Below, piece after piece: positions 8,995 to 19,653 of a stretch of DNA of 64,000 nt. Location of the stretch: the NCBI RefSeq assembly GCF_020906275.1, contig NZ_CP086727.1, forward strand, positions 3,279,001-3,343,000. Direction: 5' to 3'. The position numbers were made by a program, and so were the translations under genes. The first letter of the stretch is position 1. Each line of letters begins with the position of its first letter. The DNA is from Parasphingorhabdus litoris DSM 22379. Lineage in GTDB: Bacteria > Pseudomonadota > Alphaproteobacteria > Sphingomonadales > Sphingomonadaceae. The notes under the pieces were generated by a model. It was not told where the DNA came from, made no database searches, and was given only the letters and a program-made list of their open reading frames with translations.

Positions 8995-9915
8995 ATGCGG
9001 TTGAGTGGGCAAAACAGAATTTCGGACGAGCTGCGCGGTGCGATCATCGCTTTGGGCAATTTTGATGGCTTTCACAAAGGCCATCAGGCGGTTGCCCAAA
9101 CTGCGATTGACTGGGCCAAGGCCGAGGGCCGACCGGCAATCATCGCGACCTTTGATCCGCATCCCGTCCGCCATTTCCAGCCCGATGCGCCGCCCTTTCG
9201 CCTGACCACTCTGGAACAGCGCGAACGCCTGTTTACAGATGCAGGCGCTGACGCGATGCTGGTCTTTGAATTTGCTGCAGAGCTAGCGGGCACAACAGCC
9301 CAGGATTTTGTCGAGAAGCTGCTTGTCGAGCGATTCGGCGCGGCGGGCATCGTCACGGGTGAGGACTTCACCTTTGGCAAAGGGCGCGCTGGTAATATCG
9401 AAGTGATGAAACAATTGGGCGCTCCGCTCGGCCTGTCGACCAAGGCCGTTGGTCCGGTTAGCGATGACACAGAAGTCATCTCGTCCAGCCGCATTCGCGA
9501 TGCCCTGAAGGCTGGCGATTGTGAAACAGCGACAGAACTTCTCACGCGCCCTTTTGCGATTGAAGGTACGGTTATTCACGGGGATAAAAACGGCCGCAAA
9601 CTTGGCTATCCCACGGCCAATATTGATATGGGCCATTATCTTCGTCCCAAATATGGCATCTATGCGGTCAAAGGGCATCTGGCCGATGGCCGTGTCGTCA
9701 ATGGGGCTGCAAATCTCGGCATACGGCCAACCTTCGATCCGCCCAAGGAATTGCTCGAACCCTATTTCTTCGATTTTTCCGAGGATCTTTATGGTCAGGT
9801 AATCGAGGTAGAACTGCACCATTTCCTCCGCGGGGAGGCGAAGTTTGACGATCTTGATGCGCTAATGGAGCAAATGGCACAAGACTGCGCCAGGGCCAAG
9901 GACATGCTGAGATGA
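8995..9915 (+). CDS. ribF: Bifunctional riboflavin kinase / FAD synthetase
   Basis: Phosphorylates riboflavin to FMN and adenylates it to FAD. The N-terminal nucleotidyltransferase half shows G-N-F-D-G-F-H-K-G-H near residues 21-30 and S-S-S-R-I-R later. The C-terminal kinase half shows G-T-V-I-H-G-D and G-Y-P-T-A-N-I. The 306-residue length is standard. It lies directly upstream of the phosphodiesterase and ileS-lspA, the order ribF-ileS-lspA being common in bacteria, with the phosphodiesterase inserted here. Confidence 0.95.
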   Translation: MRLSGQNRISDELRGAIIALGNFDGFHKGHQAVAQTAIDWAKAEGRPAIIATFDPHPVRHFQPDAPPFRLTTLEQRERLFTDAGADAMLVFEFAAELAGTTAQDFVEKLLVERFGAAGIVTGEDFTFGKGRAGNIEVMKQLGAPLGLSTKAVGPVSDDTEVISSSRIRDALKAGDCETATELLTRPFAIEGTVIHGDKNGRKLGYPTANIDMGHYLRPKYGIYAVKGHLADGRVVNGAANLGIRPTFDPPKELLEPYFFDFSEDLYGQVIEVELHHFLRGEAKFDDLDALMEQMAQDCARAKDMLR

Positions 9916-10895
9916 AGAGAAGGTTGTTGTGGGGTCTTGGCGGGCTCTGGATGGTCGTCCTCATCATAGTTTTGCTCAACAGCTCTCGATGGGCTCCGAA
10001 TCCTGAAGGTCAGCTCAAGATGATCGCGCACCGCGGCGTTCATCATATATATGATCTGAAAGGCGTGGGTAGAGATGACTGCACCGCGATTCGCATGCTC
10101 CCCGGTCAGGAAAAGCGAGAGATTTTTGAAAATACAATTCACTCCATTCGCGCAGCGGTAAACCGGCAAGCGGATATGGTCGAAGTGGATGTCGCACCGA
10201 CAAAAGACGGAAGGATGGTGCTGTTTCACGACTGGACGGTCGACTGCCGAACCGATGGCAAAGGCAATACACGTGATCTGACGCTTGCGGAGCTAAAGGC
10301 ACTTGATGTGGCTTATGGCTATTCCTCCGATGGCGGCAAAACCTTTCCCCTGCGCGGCAAGGGCATTGGGAAAATTCCAACGGTGGAAGAGGCAATCGCA
10401 TCAGAGACGTTCAAACCTTTTCTGTTTAATTTCAAAAGCAAAAACCCCGATGAGGCGGATCAACTCTACGCGATATTAAAGGCTGCAGGCCGTGATCCTT
10501 TAAAAGAAGGCGATGGCTTTTATGGCGCAGAAGCACCGGCGAACCGCATGAAAATACTGATCCCCGGTATCTGGTCCTGGTCGAAACCAGGCGTCAAAGC
10601 CTGCACCAAGGATTATGCATGGATGGGCTGGCTCGGCATCACACCCGATAGCTGCAAGGACGGCACATTGGTGGTGCCGCTTAACTATCAATGGGCCTTT
10701 GCGGGATGGCCCAATCGTACCCTAGCGCGGATGGAAGCGGTCGGCGCGCGGGTGATGATAATCGGCCCGGTCAAAGGCGATGATCCTACCAGCGGACTGA
10801 CGCATGGCGATCAGTTGGCGGACATTCCCGCAAGCTTCAACGGCTATGTCATGGTCGAGGATATCAGCACAGTTGGTCCGGCGCTTGTTCGCTAG
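9912..10895 (+). CDS. Glycerophosphodiester phosphodiesterase family protein
   Basis: GDPD-type TIM-barrel hydrolase of glycerophosphodiesters. The N-terminus has a membrane or signal segment (residues 5-22), so the enzyme faces the periplasm. Catalytic motifs are I-A-H-R-G near residue 37, F-E-N-T-I near 74, and E-V-D-V-A-P-T-K-D-G followed by L-F-H-D near 105. The 327 residues fit. It overlaps the ribF stop by four bases. An exact substrate cannot be read from sequence. Confidence 0.88.
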   Translation: MKRRLLWGLGGLWMVVLIIVLLNSSRWAPNPEGQLKMIAHRGVHHIYDLKGVGRDDCTAIRMLPGQEKREIFENTIHSIRAAVNRQADMVEVDVAPTKDGRMVLFHDWTVDCRTDGKGNTRDLTLAELKALDVAYGYSSDGGKTFPLRGKGIGKIPTVEEAIASETFKPFLFNFKSKNPDEADQLYAILKAAGRDPLKEGDGFYGAEAPANRMKILIPGIWSWSKPGVKACTKDYAWMGWLGITPDSCKDGTLVVPLNYQWAFAGWPNRTLARMEAVGARVMIIGPVKGDDPTSGLTHGDQLADIPASFNGYVMVEDISTVGPALVR

Positions 10896-10968
10896 CGGAT
10901 AGCGGCGACAAAGCGTGGATGAAATCCCGCTTGCGCCCGCGCGCTGCCTCGCCTAATCCCCGCCAATC

Positions 10969-13923
10969 ATGACCGATAATGCACCCGCCAAAGAGCGCGA
11001 TTATAAAGACACGGTTTTCCTGCCGAAAACCGATTTCCCGATGAAAGCCGGCCTTGCGAATAAGGAACCGGCTATTTTGGAGCGCTGGCAGACTATCGAG
11101 CTTTATGAGAAGCTGCGTAAAGCGCGTGAGGGACGGGAAAAGTTCATTTTTCACGACGGCCCGCCCTATGCCAATGGCAATATCCATATCGGTCATAGCC
11201 TCAACAAGACGCTCAAGGATCTGGTTGTCCGCTCGCAGAACCTGCTCGGCAAGGATGCGCCATTCGTGCCTGGCTGGGATTGCCACGGCCTGCCGATCGA
11301 GTGGAAGATCGAGGAGCAATATCGCAAGAAAAAGCGCAATAAGGACGAAGTCCCGGCCAGCGAATTTCGCGCCGAATGCCGCGAATATGCTGACAAATGG
11401 GTGAATGTCCAGCGCGAGGAATTCAAGCGGCTCGGCATTCTCGCGCAGTGGGACAAGCCCTATCTGACGATGGATTATGACGCCGAAGCGGCGATTGTCA
11501 CAGAGCTCTTGAAATTTGCCGAAGCGGGACAACTCTATCGCGGCGCGAAACCGGTGATGTGGTCGCCAGTCGAGAAAACTGCGCTGGCCGAAGCCGAGGT
11601 GGAATATGAGGATATTACATCGACGCAAATTGATGTGGCGTTTGAGATTGTCGAAGCGCCGAATGCGCCGGAACTGGTCGGCGCGCATGCGGTGATCTGG
11701 ACGACCACGCCTTGGACGATTCCGGTTAATCAGGCGCTCGCCTATGGAGCGGATGTTGAGTATCAATTACTCCAAATCTCAGAACTTATCGGATATACTG
11801 ATGCTCCAGAAGTTACTCATTTCTTGGGTAAGAATTTTCTGGTGGCGCAACCGTTAGTCGATGATTTTGGAGCCAGAATATACGACGAACTTGCAGCTCA
11901 TTTTGACCCCCGAGCAGAATCATCGCGGATTGTCACCGACTATGTAAAAAAATTCAAAGGCTCCCAGCTAGTCGATGCGATCGCCAAACACCCGATGGCG
12001 GACACCTTCCCGGACAGCGACTTCTACAGCAAACCACGCCCGTTCCTCGACGGTTCGCATTTCGTTACCACCGAAGCAGGTACCGGGCTTGTCCATATGT
12101 CCCCCGATCATGGCGAAGATGATTTCGAGCTGTGCAAGGCCAATGGCATCAACCCGGTATTCGCGGTCGATGCCGATGGTGTTTATCGCGAGGATTGGGA
12201 CTGGCTGCCGCGCGGGGATGAACGTGCCGGCGGGGTGATCAACAAGAAATTTGTCAACAGCACCGGCCCGATTTGCGAAGATTTGCGTGCAGCGGGCGCC
12301 CTGCTCTCGGCCAGCGATGATTTCCAGCATAGCTATCCGCATAGCTGGCGCTCCAAGGCGAAGATCATCTATCGCTGCACGCCGCAATGGTTTGTCCCGA
12401 TGGATGAGCCGCTCACCGCGCCCAGCCAGATCGAGCCGATTGAGGATGAGGAAGACAAGACCGTAGTCGGCCATGCCGAAGGCGTTGCCGGAACGCTGCG
12501 CGAAGTGGCGCTTGCCGAAATCGACAAGACCCGCTTTGTGCCCGCACGCGGCCATCGCCGCCTACAGTCCATGCTCGAAGGCCGCCCCGACTGGGTGCTC
12601 AGCCGTCAGCGCGCCTGGGGCGTGCCGATTGCGCTTTATGTCGATCGCAAGACCGGCGACTATCTCAATGACCCGGCGGTCAATGAACGGATTATCGAAG
12701 CCTTCAAAACCGGCGGCGCCGATGCCTGGTTCAATGCCGATCATCAGGAATTTCTGGGCAACAAGTACAGCCTCGACGACTATGAGGTCATCACCGACAT
12801 TCTCGACGTCTGGTTTGACAGCGGCTGCACCCATGCCTTTGTGCTGGAGAGCGGTAAATGGCCGGATCACCAGACGCCAGCCGATCTCTATCTCGAAGGC
12901 AGCGACCAACATCGCGGCTGGTTCCAGTCAAGCCTGCTCGAATCCTGCGGCACCCGCGGTCGTGCGCCCTATAAGGCCGTACTGACCCACGGCATGACGC
13001 TCGACAAGAACGGCAAGAAAATGTCGAAGTCGCTCGGCAATACGCTCGACCCGCAGAAGATTATCAACGTCAATGGCGCGGATATCCTGCGCCTTTGGGC
13101 GGCCAGTGTCGATTTCACCGAAGATCACCGGATTGGCGATGAAATCCTGAAAGGCGTTACCGACAGCTACCGAAAATTGCGCAACACGTTCCGCTATATG
13201 CTCGGCGGTCTCAGCGATTTTGAGGAAAGTGAACGCGTCGCCGTGGCCGATATGCCGGAGCTGGAACGCTATATACTGCACAAACTCCATCGCCTTGATG
13301 CTGATCTACGCGAGCATGTCGAGAATTTTGCTTTCGGACCTTACATGCGGGCGTTGAGTGATTTTGTGAATGATGATCTGAGCGCCTTCTTCTTCGATAT
13401 CCGCAAAGACTGTCTCTATTGCGATGCGCCGGATGATCCCAAGCGCATGGCATATCGGACGGTCATGGATATATTGTTCCACGCCCTCACCCGCTATATC
13501 GCCCCGGTGCTGGTCTTTACCTCCGAGGAGATTTGGCAAAGCCGATTCCCGGATGAAAATGATTCTATCCACCTCAAGGAATGGCCAGAAATTGATAGCA
13601 GTTGGGATGATGTCGAATTGTCCAAAAAATGGGACACTGTGGCAGCACAACGGTCGGCAATTACCGAGGCAATCGAACCGTTGCGTCGGGAAAAGACAAT
13701 CCGTTCCAGCTTAGAGGCAGAAGTCACCTATCCATTGTCCGAACTGTCGCTTTCGGCTGAAGAATTTTCTGAAATCTGCATCGTCGCCGATGTGAAAGAT
13801 GGTGCCGAGATCACCGTGATCAAAACCGAGCACAGCAAATGCGGCCGCTGCTGGCGCTTGTTGCCCGATGTAGAAGAAGATGGCGCGCTATGCGGCCGTT
13901 GTGATGGGGTTCTTAACGCATGA
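10969..13923 (+). CDS. ileS: Isoleucyl-tRNA synthetase
   Basis: Class I aminoacyl-tRNA synthetase of 984 residues. The HIGH motif (P-P-Y-A-N-G-N-I-H-I-G-H) falls near residues 64-75, the KMSKS loop (K-K-M-S-K-S-L) near 683-690, and a C-terminal zinc knuckle with two C-G-R-C pairs closes the protein. The CP1 editing domain is recognisable by W-T-T-T-P-W-T-I-P near 244-252. A stretch inside CP1 (bases about 11755-11960) is AT-richer than its surroundings and uses different codons. The stop overlaps lspA by four bases. Confidence 0.97.
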   Translation: MTDNAPAKERDYKDTVFLPKTDFPMKAGLANKEPAILERWQTIELYEKLRKAREGREKFIFHDGPPYANGNIHIGHSLNKTLKDLVVRSQNLLGKDAPFVPGWDCHGLPIEWKIEEQYRKKKRNKDEVPASEFRAECREYADKWVNVQREEFKRLGILAQWDKPYLTMDYDAEAAIVTELLKFAEAGQLYRGAKPVMWSPVEKTALAEAEVEYEDITSTQIDVAFEIVEAPNAPELVGAHAVIWTTTPWTIPVNQALAYGADVEYQLLQISELIGYTDAPEVTHFLGKNFLVAQPLVDDFGARIYDELAAHFDPRAESSRIVTDYVKKFKGSQLVDAIAKHPMADTFPDSDFYSKPRPFLDGSHFVTTEAGTGLVHMSPDHGEDDFELCKANGINPVFAVDADGVYREDWDWLPRGDERAGGVINKKFVNSTGPICEDLRAAGALLSASDDFQHSYPHSWRSKAKIIYRCTPQWFVPMDEPLTAPSQIEPIEDEEDKTVVGHAEGVAGTLREVALAEIDKTRFVPARGHRRLQSMLEGRPDWVLSRQRAWGVPIALYVDRKTGDYLNDPAVNERIIEAFKTGGADAWFNADHQEFLGNKYSLDDYEVITDILDVWFDSGCTHAFVLESGKWPDHQTPADLYLEGSDQHRGWFQSSLLESCGTRGRAPYKAVLTHGMTLDKNGKKMSKSLGNTLDPQKIINVNGADILRLWAASVDFTEDHRIGDEILKGVTDSYRKLRNTFRYMLGGLSDFEESERVAVADMPELERYILHKLHRLDADLREHVENFAFGPYMRALSDFVNDDLSAFFFDIRKDCLYCDAPDDPKRMAYRTVMDILFHALTRYIAPVLVFTSEEIWQSRFPDENDSIHLKEWPEIDSSWDDVELSKKWDTVAAQRSAITEAIEPLRREKTIRSSLEAEVTYPLSELSLSAEEFSEICIVADVKDGAEITVIKTEHSKCGRCWRLLPDVEEDGALCGRCDGVLNA

Positions 13924-14441
13924 TCGAAGCTGTATCAAAATACCGGATCGCCGGCCTTGTTGTCGCGTTCCTGATCTTCATCATCGACCAGTTCACCAAA
14001 TATATGGTGATGTTTCCGCTCGACCTGAAAGCCAAGGGCCAGATTGAATTATTGCCCTTTTTCAACCTGACCTGGGCGGAAAATTACGGCGTGTCGATGG
14101 GTTTTCTGACCGCGTCCACCGATTTCCAGCGCTGGGCCTTGGTCGCGTTGACCGGCCTGATCGCCGTGGCGGTGCTGATCTGGATGTGGCGGGAAAAGGC
14201 GAAATGGGACATTATTGCGCTTTCGTTCGTTCTCGGCGGGGCGATGGGCAATATCCTGGATCGCGCGCGGCTTGGCTATGTTGCTGATTTCGCTGATTTA
14301 CATATTGGTGGTTTCCGTCCGTTCCTGATTTTCAACGTCGCGGATGCGTGCATTTCCATCGGCGTCGTAATCCTGCTTGCACGCGCGCTGTTAATACGCG
14401 AAAAGCCGGACGAAGATAATATTCAGCTTGGCGACAGTTGA
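13920..14441 (+). CDS. lspA: Lipoprotein signal peptidase II
   Basis: Inner-membrane aspartyl protease that removes signal peptides from lipidated prolipoproteins. Four membrane helices are visible in 173 residues. The two catalytic Asp motifs are G-N-I-L-D-R followed by V-A-D-F near residues 112-124, and F-N-V-A-D-A near 139-144. It is coupled to ileS by an ATGA overlap. The next gene downstream encodes one of its likely substrates. Confidence 0.96.
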   Translation: MIEAVSKYRIAGLVVAFLIFIIDQFTKYMVMFPLDLKAKGQIELLPFFNLTWAENYGVSMGFLTASTDFQRWALVALTGLIAVAVLIWMWREKAKWDIIALSFVLGGAMGNILDRARLGYVADFADLHIGGFRPFLIFNVADACISIGVVILLARALLIREKPDEDNIQLGDS

Positions 14442-14507
14442 CCCATGGCAAAGAGCCAGCCAAAGAGCTTTGTGCATGCAGGGCAAGTAATTTTGAGGGA
14501 AGTGAAT

Positions 14508-14915
14508 ATGCGTAAATCTATTATCGGTATCAGCCTGGTTTCGCTGGTCGGACTATCCGCATGCGGCTCCAGCGGCCTGTTTGACCGCGACCGTCCTGAC
14601 GAATTCGCCGTCTCGCGCCAGCCTCCCCTGGTCATTCCACCCGATTTCGGTCTGACCCCGCCACAACCCGGCCAACCGCGTCCCCAGACCGGCGGCGTGC
14701 AGCAACAGACCCTGGAAGCCATGTTTGGCGGATCACAGGCACGCAGCGTGACCGAATCCGCAATCGTTGGCCAAGCCGGTGACGCCGATGCCGGCATCCG
14801 CTCCTCCGTTGGCGATGCCGACACGTTCACTGTCGACAAAGGCAGCGTTACCCGTGACATCATCGCCGCACCAGAAGGCGATGGCCAGAATGCACAGGCT
14901 GCGACGCCGGAGTAA
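14508..14915 (+). CDS. DUF3035 family small lipoprotein
   Basis: The 135-residue protein starts at ATG 14508 behind a GAGGGA site; a longer frame from 14445 would hide the signal peptide. The signal ends in L-S-A-C (Cys at residue 19). The mature part begins with F-A-V-S-R-Q-P-P-L-V-I-P-P-D-F, characteristic of DUF3035, an alphaproteobacterial family linked to the Bam outer-membrane assembly complex (BamF-like); assignment to that complex is from memory and tentative. The rest is low-complexity, rich in Pro, Gly and Gln. Confidence 0.8.
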   Translation: MRKSIIGISLVSLVGLSACGSSGLFDRDRPDEFAVSRQPPLVIPPDFGLTPPQPGQPRPQTGGVQQQTLEAMFGGSQARSVTESAIVGQAGDADAGIRSSVGDADTFTVDKGSVTRDIIAAPEGDGQNAQAATPE

Positions 14916-14918
14916 ATA

Positions 14919-15329
14919 TTAGGAAGAGCCGTCAGGCGGCGGCCCTTCATCAAAAGTTTTCACACCCTCCGGAATCAGTTCCCATGGTGCTTTGGAACCC
15001 ACAAAGATATGTTGGCTGATTTCGACGCGAGGGTCGCCGTTCACACAACCAAGTGTCACACCATGAACGGCACCATTAAATATGCCGCAAAGCGTTGAAC
15101 CACATTTGCTGCAGAATTGCAGTCCAAACCCATGGTTACTTTCATAGGTCGCAAGGTGCTGCTCGCCTGTTACCCATTTGAAGTCATTGGCATCAACCAA
15201 GGCATATGCCGACGCCTGAGAACTAAATGCTTTTCGGCAACGCGAACAATGACATGATCTTGCATCGCGAAGTTCACCTGATACTTCATAGTTTATTTTA
15301 CCGCAGAAACACTCTCCTGTTATCGACAT
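14919..15329 (-). CDS. GFA / CENP-V family zinc protein
   Basis: The 136-residue protein starts at ATG 15329 with AGAGGA about ten bases upstream. It carries the zinc-binding cysteines of the glutathione-dependent formaldehyde-activating (Gfa/CENP-V) fold: C-F-C-G near residues 8-11, C-H-C-S-R-C near 28-33, and F-C-S-K-C-G-S near 82-88. Many proteins of this family have no proven formaldehyde activity, so the substrate is open. It is convergent with the DUF3035 gene, with three bases between stops. Confidence 0.85.
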   Translation of the reverse strand: MSITGECFCGKINYEVSGELRDARSCHCSRCRKAFSSQASAYALVDANDFKWVTGEQHLATYESNHGFGLQFCSKCGSTLCGIFNGAVHGVTLGCVNGDPRVEISQHIFVGSKAPWELIPEGVKTFDEGPPPDGSS

Positions 15330-15457
15330 TTTCGATATCCTCTGCATTCTAGATCCAGCTGAAAATGGCCAATGGCAGCAAAAGAAAACAGGCGCAAGAA
15401 TCAGCCCAGTCTTTGCACCCGAAGCGGACACCAAATCACACAGTCAACCCTTTCCAA

Positions 15458-17050
15458 TCAATGCCGGAAATGGCGCATTCCAGTGAACAGCATCGAGAGC
15501 CCTGCTTCGTCCGCCGCTGCGATAACCTCGTCGTCGCGGATGGAACCGCCGGGTTGAATCACAGCGGTTGCACCCGCTTCAACTGCCGCCATCAGGCCAT
15601 CGGCGAAGGGGAAGAAGGCGTCAGAAGCGACAGCTGACCCAATGGTCCGCGCTTCGCTCCAGCCTGCTTTCTCCGCCGCGTCTTTTGCTTTCCACGCCGC
15701 GATACGAGCGGATTCCAGCCGGTTCATCTGCCCCGCGCCCACGCCAGCCGTAGCGCCGTCTTTGGCATAGACAATCGCGTTGGATTTCACATGTTTCGCG
15801 ACGGTCCAGGCGAACAGGCAGTCGGCTTTTTCTTGCGCACTCGGCTCTCGCTTGGTCACGCATTTCAGGTCATCTTCGGTAATCTGGCCATTATCACGCG
15901 ATTGCAGCAGATAGCCTCCCGCTATCGTCTTCAGACCGATGCCGCCACGTGCCGGATCCGGCAGATCGCCGGTCAGCAAGAGCCGCAGGTTTTTCTTCTT
16001 GGCAAAAATCGCGCGCGCATCCGTATCGGCATCCGGAGCGCAGACGACTTCGGTGAAGATGCCGGTCATCGCTTCGGCCGCTGCGCCGTCCAGCGGCCGG
16101 TTCACCGCGATAATCCCGCCAAAGGCCGAGACACTGTCGCAGGCGAGGGCGGCCTTATAAGCCTCCAAAATGCTGTCACCGCTTGCCACGCCGCAGGGAT
16201 TGGCATGTTTGACAATCACCACCGTCGGCGGGCCATCGCGAAACTCGCTGACCAGTTCTAGCGCCGCATCGGCGTCGTTATAATTATTATAGCTGAGCGC
16301 CTTGCCCTGCAATTGTTCGGCCTGTGCAATGCCTCTGGCCGAGGGACCGTCCGGCAGATAGAGCGCCGCCATCTGGTGCGGGTTTTCGCCATAGCGCAGT
16401 TCGGTCGGCTGGCTCATGGTGAGCGGCAGAGTCGGCGGGAACATCTGCTGCTGATCCGCAAAACCGAACCATTGCGCGATCATACCGTCATAGCTGGCGG
16501 TTGCGGCAAAGGCCTTGGCCGCCATTTTCTTGCGGAAATCGATACTGGTCGCGCCACCGCTCTCTTTCAGTTCCGCGAGCAATGTGTCGTAATCCGACGG
16601 GTCGGTGACAATGGTGACGAAATCATGGTTTTTCGCCGCACTGCGCACCATGCTGGGCCCGCCAATGTCGATATTCTCGATAATCTCGTCACGCGCCGCG
16701 CCTTTGGCCACGGTCTGGGCGAAGGGATAGAGATTGACGATCACCAGGTCGATCCCGGCAATGTCATGCTCTTCCATCGAAGCGACATGGCCCGCATCAT
16801 CGCGCCGCGCCAGCAGACCGCCATGGACTTTCGGATGCAGCGTTTTCACACGGCCATCCATCATTTCTGGGAAGTTGGTGACTTCGGAAATATCGGCAAC
16901 TTCCAGCCCCGCATCGCGCAAGGCCTTTGCCGTCCCGCCGGTTGAGATCAACGCCACACCCATCGCGGCCAGATCTTTGCCCAGATCCGCCAAACCGCTT
17001 TTGTCGGACACCGAAAGCAGAGCCCGTTTGATTGTAATATTCTCGGTCAT
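15458..17050 (-). CDS. purH: Bifunctional AICAR formyltransferase / IMP cyclohydrolase
   Basis: Catalyses the last two steps of IMP synthesis. The 530 residues comprise an N-terminal MGS-like cyclohydrolase (residues 1-200, with S-D-K-S-G-L, I-S-T-G-G-T and V-V-N-L-Y-P-F) and a C-terminal formyltransferase (K-H-A-N-P-C-G near 280). The C-terminus ends with F-T-G-M-R-H-F-R-H as in other PurH proteins. It follows the heparinase-like gene by eight bases on the same strand, so it may be read from the same transcript as rpe. Confidence 0.97.
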   Translation of the reverse strand: MTENITIKRALLSVSDKSGLADLGKDLAAMGVALISTGGTAKALRDAGLEVADISEVTNFPEMMDGRVKTLHPKVHGGLLARRDDAGHVASMEEHDIAGIDLVIVNLYPFAQTVAKGAARDEIIENIDIGGPSMVRSAAKNHDFVTIVTDPSDYDTLLAELKESGGATSIDFRKKMAAKAFAATASYDGMIAQWFGFADQQQMFPPTLPLTMSQPTELRYGENPHQMAALYLPDGPSARGIAQAEQLQGKALSYNNYNDADAALELVSEFRDGPPTVVIVKHANPCGVASGDSILEAYKAALACDSVSAFGGIIAVNRPLDGAAAEAMTGIFTEVVCAPDADTDARAIFAKKKNLRLLLTGDLPDPARGGIGLKTIAGGYLLQSRDNGQITEDDLKCVTKREPSAQEKADCLFAWTVAKHVKSNAIVYAKDGATAGVGAGQMNRLESARIAAWKAKDAAEKAGWSEARTIGSAVASDAFFPFADGLMAAVEAGATAVIQPGGSIRDDEVIAAADEAGLSMLFTGMRHFRH

Positions 17051-17058
17051 GATCGTCT

Positions 17059-18861
17059 TTATCCCATATGTTTGAGCAGCCAGCCGGTCGCGCCGCCGCC
17101 GCTGCCCACTGTATCTGTTATCACCATCTGCATGACGCTGTGGGGAATACCCATACCATCAACCCAGACGCTATCTTCCAGCATGATTTTTCCGCCGGTG
17201 GATCGGAATTGCCACAAATTTCCATCTTTCAAGCGCAGCAACACACCCTTGCCATCTGATATCAGGTCGCTTTCGATATCGGGGCCAAGGTGAAAGCGCA
17301 GCGCATATTCGATATCTTTTTTCTTCCGTCGCCGTTTTTTACCGTCCGGGATCAACATATCCTCACCGCGCAGCTCTAATCCGTCGGATCGCATCAACAG
17401 TAAGCGCTTGTGGATCAGCCCGAAACGCCGGCCATAGCCATCATGGCTTGCTTCAAGCCGCGTTGCGTTTTCGACGTCCCGGCGAAAAAGTTCCACTTCG
17501 CTGACACCGCGGCCAAGCTTGCCATCCGGCAAGATCGACGTGCTGTTGCTATTGTCGATGCACAAAGTGCTGTGCGCCGCGGTGGTTCGGAGACCCCGCG
17601 CCAATGACGCTGGAATGGTTGCACCGACCAGACCGGCACCACCGCAATTGGCAATGATCCGATTGTCGCCATTGGAAAACTCAAATGCCAAAGTCGACGC
17701 ACATCCAGCCACAGCCATCCGCGCAATCGGTGGTGGTGCTGCATCGAGAATGAGTACCGACCGCCCCGATGATACGCGCTGATAGCCCCAATCGCGTGCC
17801 TGCCGTAGCGGCCGGGCGCGAATACCGCTCGCTTCGATAACCTGTGTAACCTGTTCAGCAGAGGTTGCGCCGCCGCCTTGCCAATTACCCATGCTGCCAT
17901 CGAAGTGGGTGAGGCCCGTGAGCGGGGGCACCGCCAGAGCCAGGGCATTTTCAAGAAATTCTGGAGCATCTTCATCGCGCGACAAATAAACTTGCTTCAG
18001 CATCGACAAAAGGATGACGGCATCAACTTGGTTTAACGGCGACCGCGATACCGATCCGCCATCAGCATAGAAAAACTCGCCCATCGCTTTTTCAAGGCCT
18101 GCTTCTCCGACAATCCGGCGCACCCTGCCTTCGGGAATGAGCAGCGATGCAGCCACAACGCCGCTCCACGCGACTAGGCGGCCCAGGCTGGAGGTGGCTT
18201 TATCTGCTGTGCGATCAAGGTGCCGCGCGGTGCGCGCGATATTGTTCAACACCTTGGAACGGTAAATCAAATCGTTCGAAGACAGGATCAGGGGCGCGTG
18301 ACTTGCCCAGATCAACAGCCGCCAACCGCAATTATCCGGCCGCCAAGCCGGCTGCCGGATTTTTTTGCCATTGGCATCGAGCCATTCTTCCATCAGTTTT
18401 TCTGCCACCGGAACAGCCTGATCCCGTGATGCCGCAGTATCCAGATCGCGCAGCCAAACGAACCGATGGACATAGTCTTCAAAAGCAGGCGGCAATTTCA
18501 GATCGGAGAAATCAATGCCCTCCAGCTTCTTTTTGAGGCCGCGAAACAAAAAATATCCCGCGCGCACCGCTGTGCCCTGAACCCTGTCACCGTCCACTGG
18601 GTCAACCGGCACGGCCAGCAATCGCAAAGGCAGCTTTCCGGATAGCCTGAGCCGATGCAGCGGCATTCGCCAGGTCATGCGATAATAGAGCAAAGCCGTC
18701 TGTTCGGCGAGAGACTGTCCGCGATCGCCGCTCGAACGAATGGTCAGACTGCGACCTTCCGGCGCCACGCTTTCTTCCCCGCTGTAGCGTTCAACCCCAC
18801 TTCCAGGGTCATTGGCGCGATCGTCAGCGGGATTATCTGATTCAGGCCGATTTCCGCTCAT
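17059..18861 (-). CDS. Heparinase II/III-like protein
   Basis: The 600-residue protein has an alpha/alpha-toroid-like N-terminal half and a beta-sandwich C-terminal half resembling the heparinase II/III family, with A-A-H-S-T-L-C-I-D near residue 430 as the family's conserved His segment. There is no signal peptide. In sphingomonads this gene often lies between rpe and purH, as here, so it is a conserved core gene rather than a polysaccharide-degrading specialist; substrate unknown. Its start overlaps the rpe stop (ATGA). Confidence 0.8.
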   Translation of the reverse strand: MSGNRPESDNPADDRANDPGSGVERYSGEESVAPEGRSLTIRSSGDRGQSLAEQTALLYYRMTWRMPLHRLRLSGKLPLRLLAVPVDPVDGDRVQGTAVRAGYFLFRGLKKKLEGIDFSDLKLPPAFEDYVHRFVWLRDLDTAASRDQAVPVAEKLMEEWLDANGKKIRQPAWRPDNCGWRLLIWASHAPLILSSNDLIYRSKVLNNIARTARHLDRTADKATSSLGRLVAWSGVVAASLLIPEGRVRRIVGEAGLEKAMGEFFYADGGSVSRSPLNQVDAVILLSMLKQVYLSRDEDAPEFLENALALAVPPLTGLTHFDGSMGNWQGGGATSAEQVTQVIEASGIRARPLRQARDWGYQRVSSGRSVLILDAAPPPIARMAVAGCASTLAFEFSNGDNRIIANCGGAGLVGATIPASLARGLRTTAAHSTLCIDNSNSTSILPDGKLGRGVSEVELFRRDVENATRLEASHDGYGRRFGLIHKRLLLMRSDGLELRGEDMLIPDGKKRRRKKKDIEYALRFHLGPDIESDLISDGKGVLLRLKDGNLWQFRSTGGKIMLEDSVWVDGMGIPHSVMQMVITDTVGSGGGATGWLLKHMG

Positions 18862-19535
18862 TCACCCCTCAGAGCGCTAATATTTGCGGCATAGTGATCC
18901 GGCCCGCCTTTGAATGTGGCGGTGCCAGCGACGAGCGTGTCGGCGCCAGCGGCAATCGCCTGGGGCGCCGTATTGCGATCAATTCCCCCATCAACCTCCA
19001 ACCGGATGTCCTTGCCCGTTGCGTCGATACGCTTCCGGATAGCTTCGATCTTGCGCAGTTGGCTGTCGATAAAACTCTGACCGCCAAAACCGGGATTAAC
19101 GCTCATCACGAGTATTAGATCCAGATCATCGATAAGATAATCCAGAACATCAAGCGGTGTTGCGGGATTAAGCACAAGTCCGGCCTGCTTGCCGAGCGAC
19201 CGGATAGTCTGAACCGTGCGATGCGGATGAGGACCGGCTTCGGGATGAAAAGAAATAATATCCGCTCCCGCTGCCGCAAAATCTTCCAGGAATTGGTCAA
19301 CCGGCGAAATCATCAAGTGAACATCAAATGGTTTTTCACTGTGCGGCCGCAAGGCTTTGACTACGCCGGGACCGATGGTGATATTGGGAACGAAATGACC
19401 ATCCATCACGTCGACATGAACCCAGTCGCAGCCGGCTTCATCAATCGCGCGAACTTCTTCACCGAGACGCGCAAAATCAGCGGACAAGATGGAAGGAGCG
19501 ATACGGATCGAGCCGGATTGGGAAGTGGTAGTCAT
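18858..19535 (-). CDS. rpe: Ribulose-phosphate 3-epimerase
   Basis: Interconverts ribulose 5-phosphate and xylulose 5-phosphate in the pentose phosphate pathway. The 225-residue TIM barrel shows I-A-P-S-I-L-S-A-D-F near residues 11-20, H-V-D-V-M-D-G near 40, M-S-V-N-P-G-F-G-G-Q near 145 and E-V-D-G-G-I near 180. It lies upstream of the heparinase-like gene with a four-base overlap. Confidence 0.96.
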   Translation of the reverse strand: MTTTSQSGSIRIAPSILSADFARLGEEVRAIDEAGCDWVHVDVMDGHFVPNITIGPGVVKALRPHSEKPFDVHLMISPVDQFLEDFAAAGADIISFHPEAGPHPHRTVQTIRSLGKQAGLVLNPATPLDVLDYLIDDLDLILVMSVNPGFGGQSFIDSQLRKIEAIRKRIDATGKDIRLEVDGGIDRNTAPQAIAAGADTLVAGTATFKGGPDHYAANISALRGE

Positions 19536-19653
19536 GACGGTTCCTTTGCGATCCTGCGTTTAGGATTTTTACAGAGCACCCGCAAGGCGCGATTCGGCAG
19601 AAATCCCAATGGCCTGTGGACAATTTGGGGACAGGCTTAATTTTATCGTCGGG

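Noticed and set aside
11968-12555. - strand frame of 195 codons inside ileS
   Set aside because: Shadow of ileS with no independent support.
16313-16945. Long + strand frame (210 codons) inside purH
   Set aside because: Antisense shadow of purH; no start signal and composition typical of a mirrored frame.
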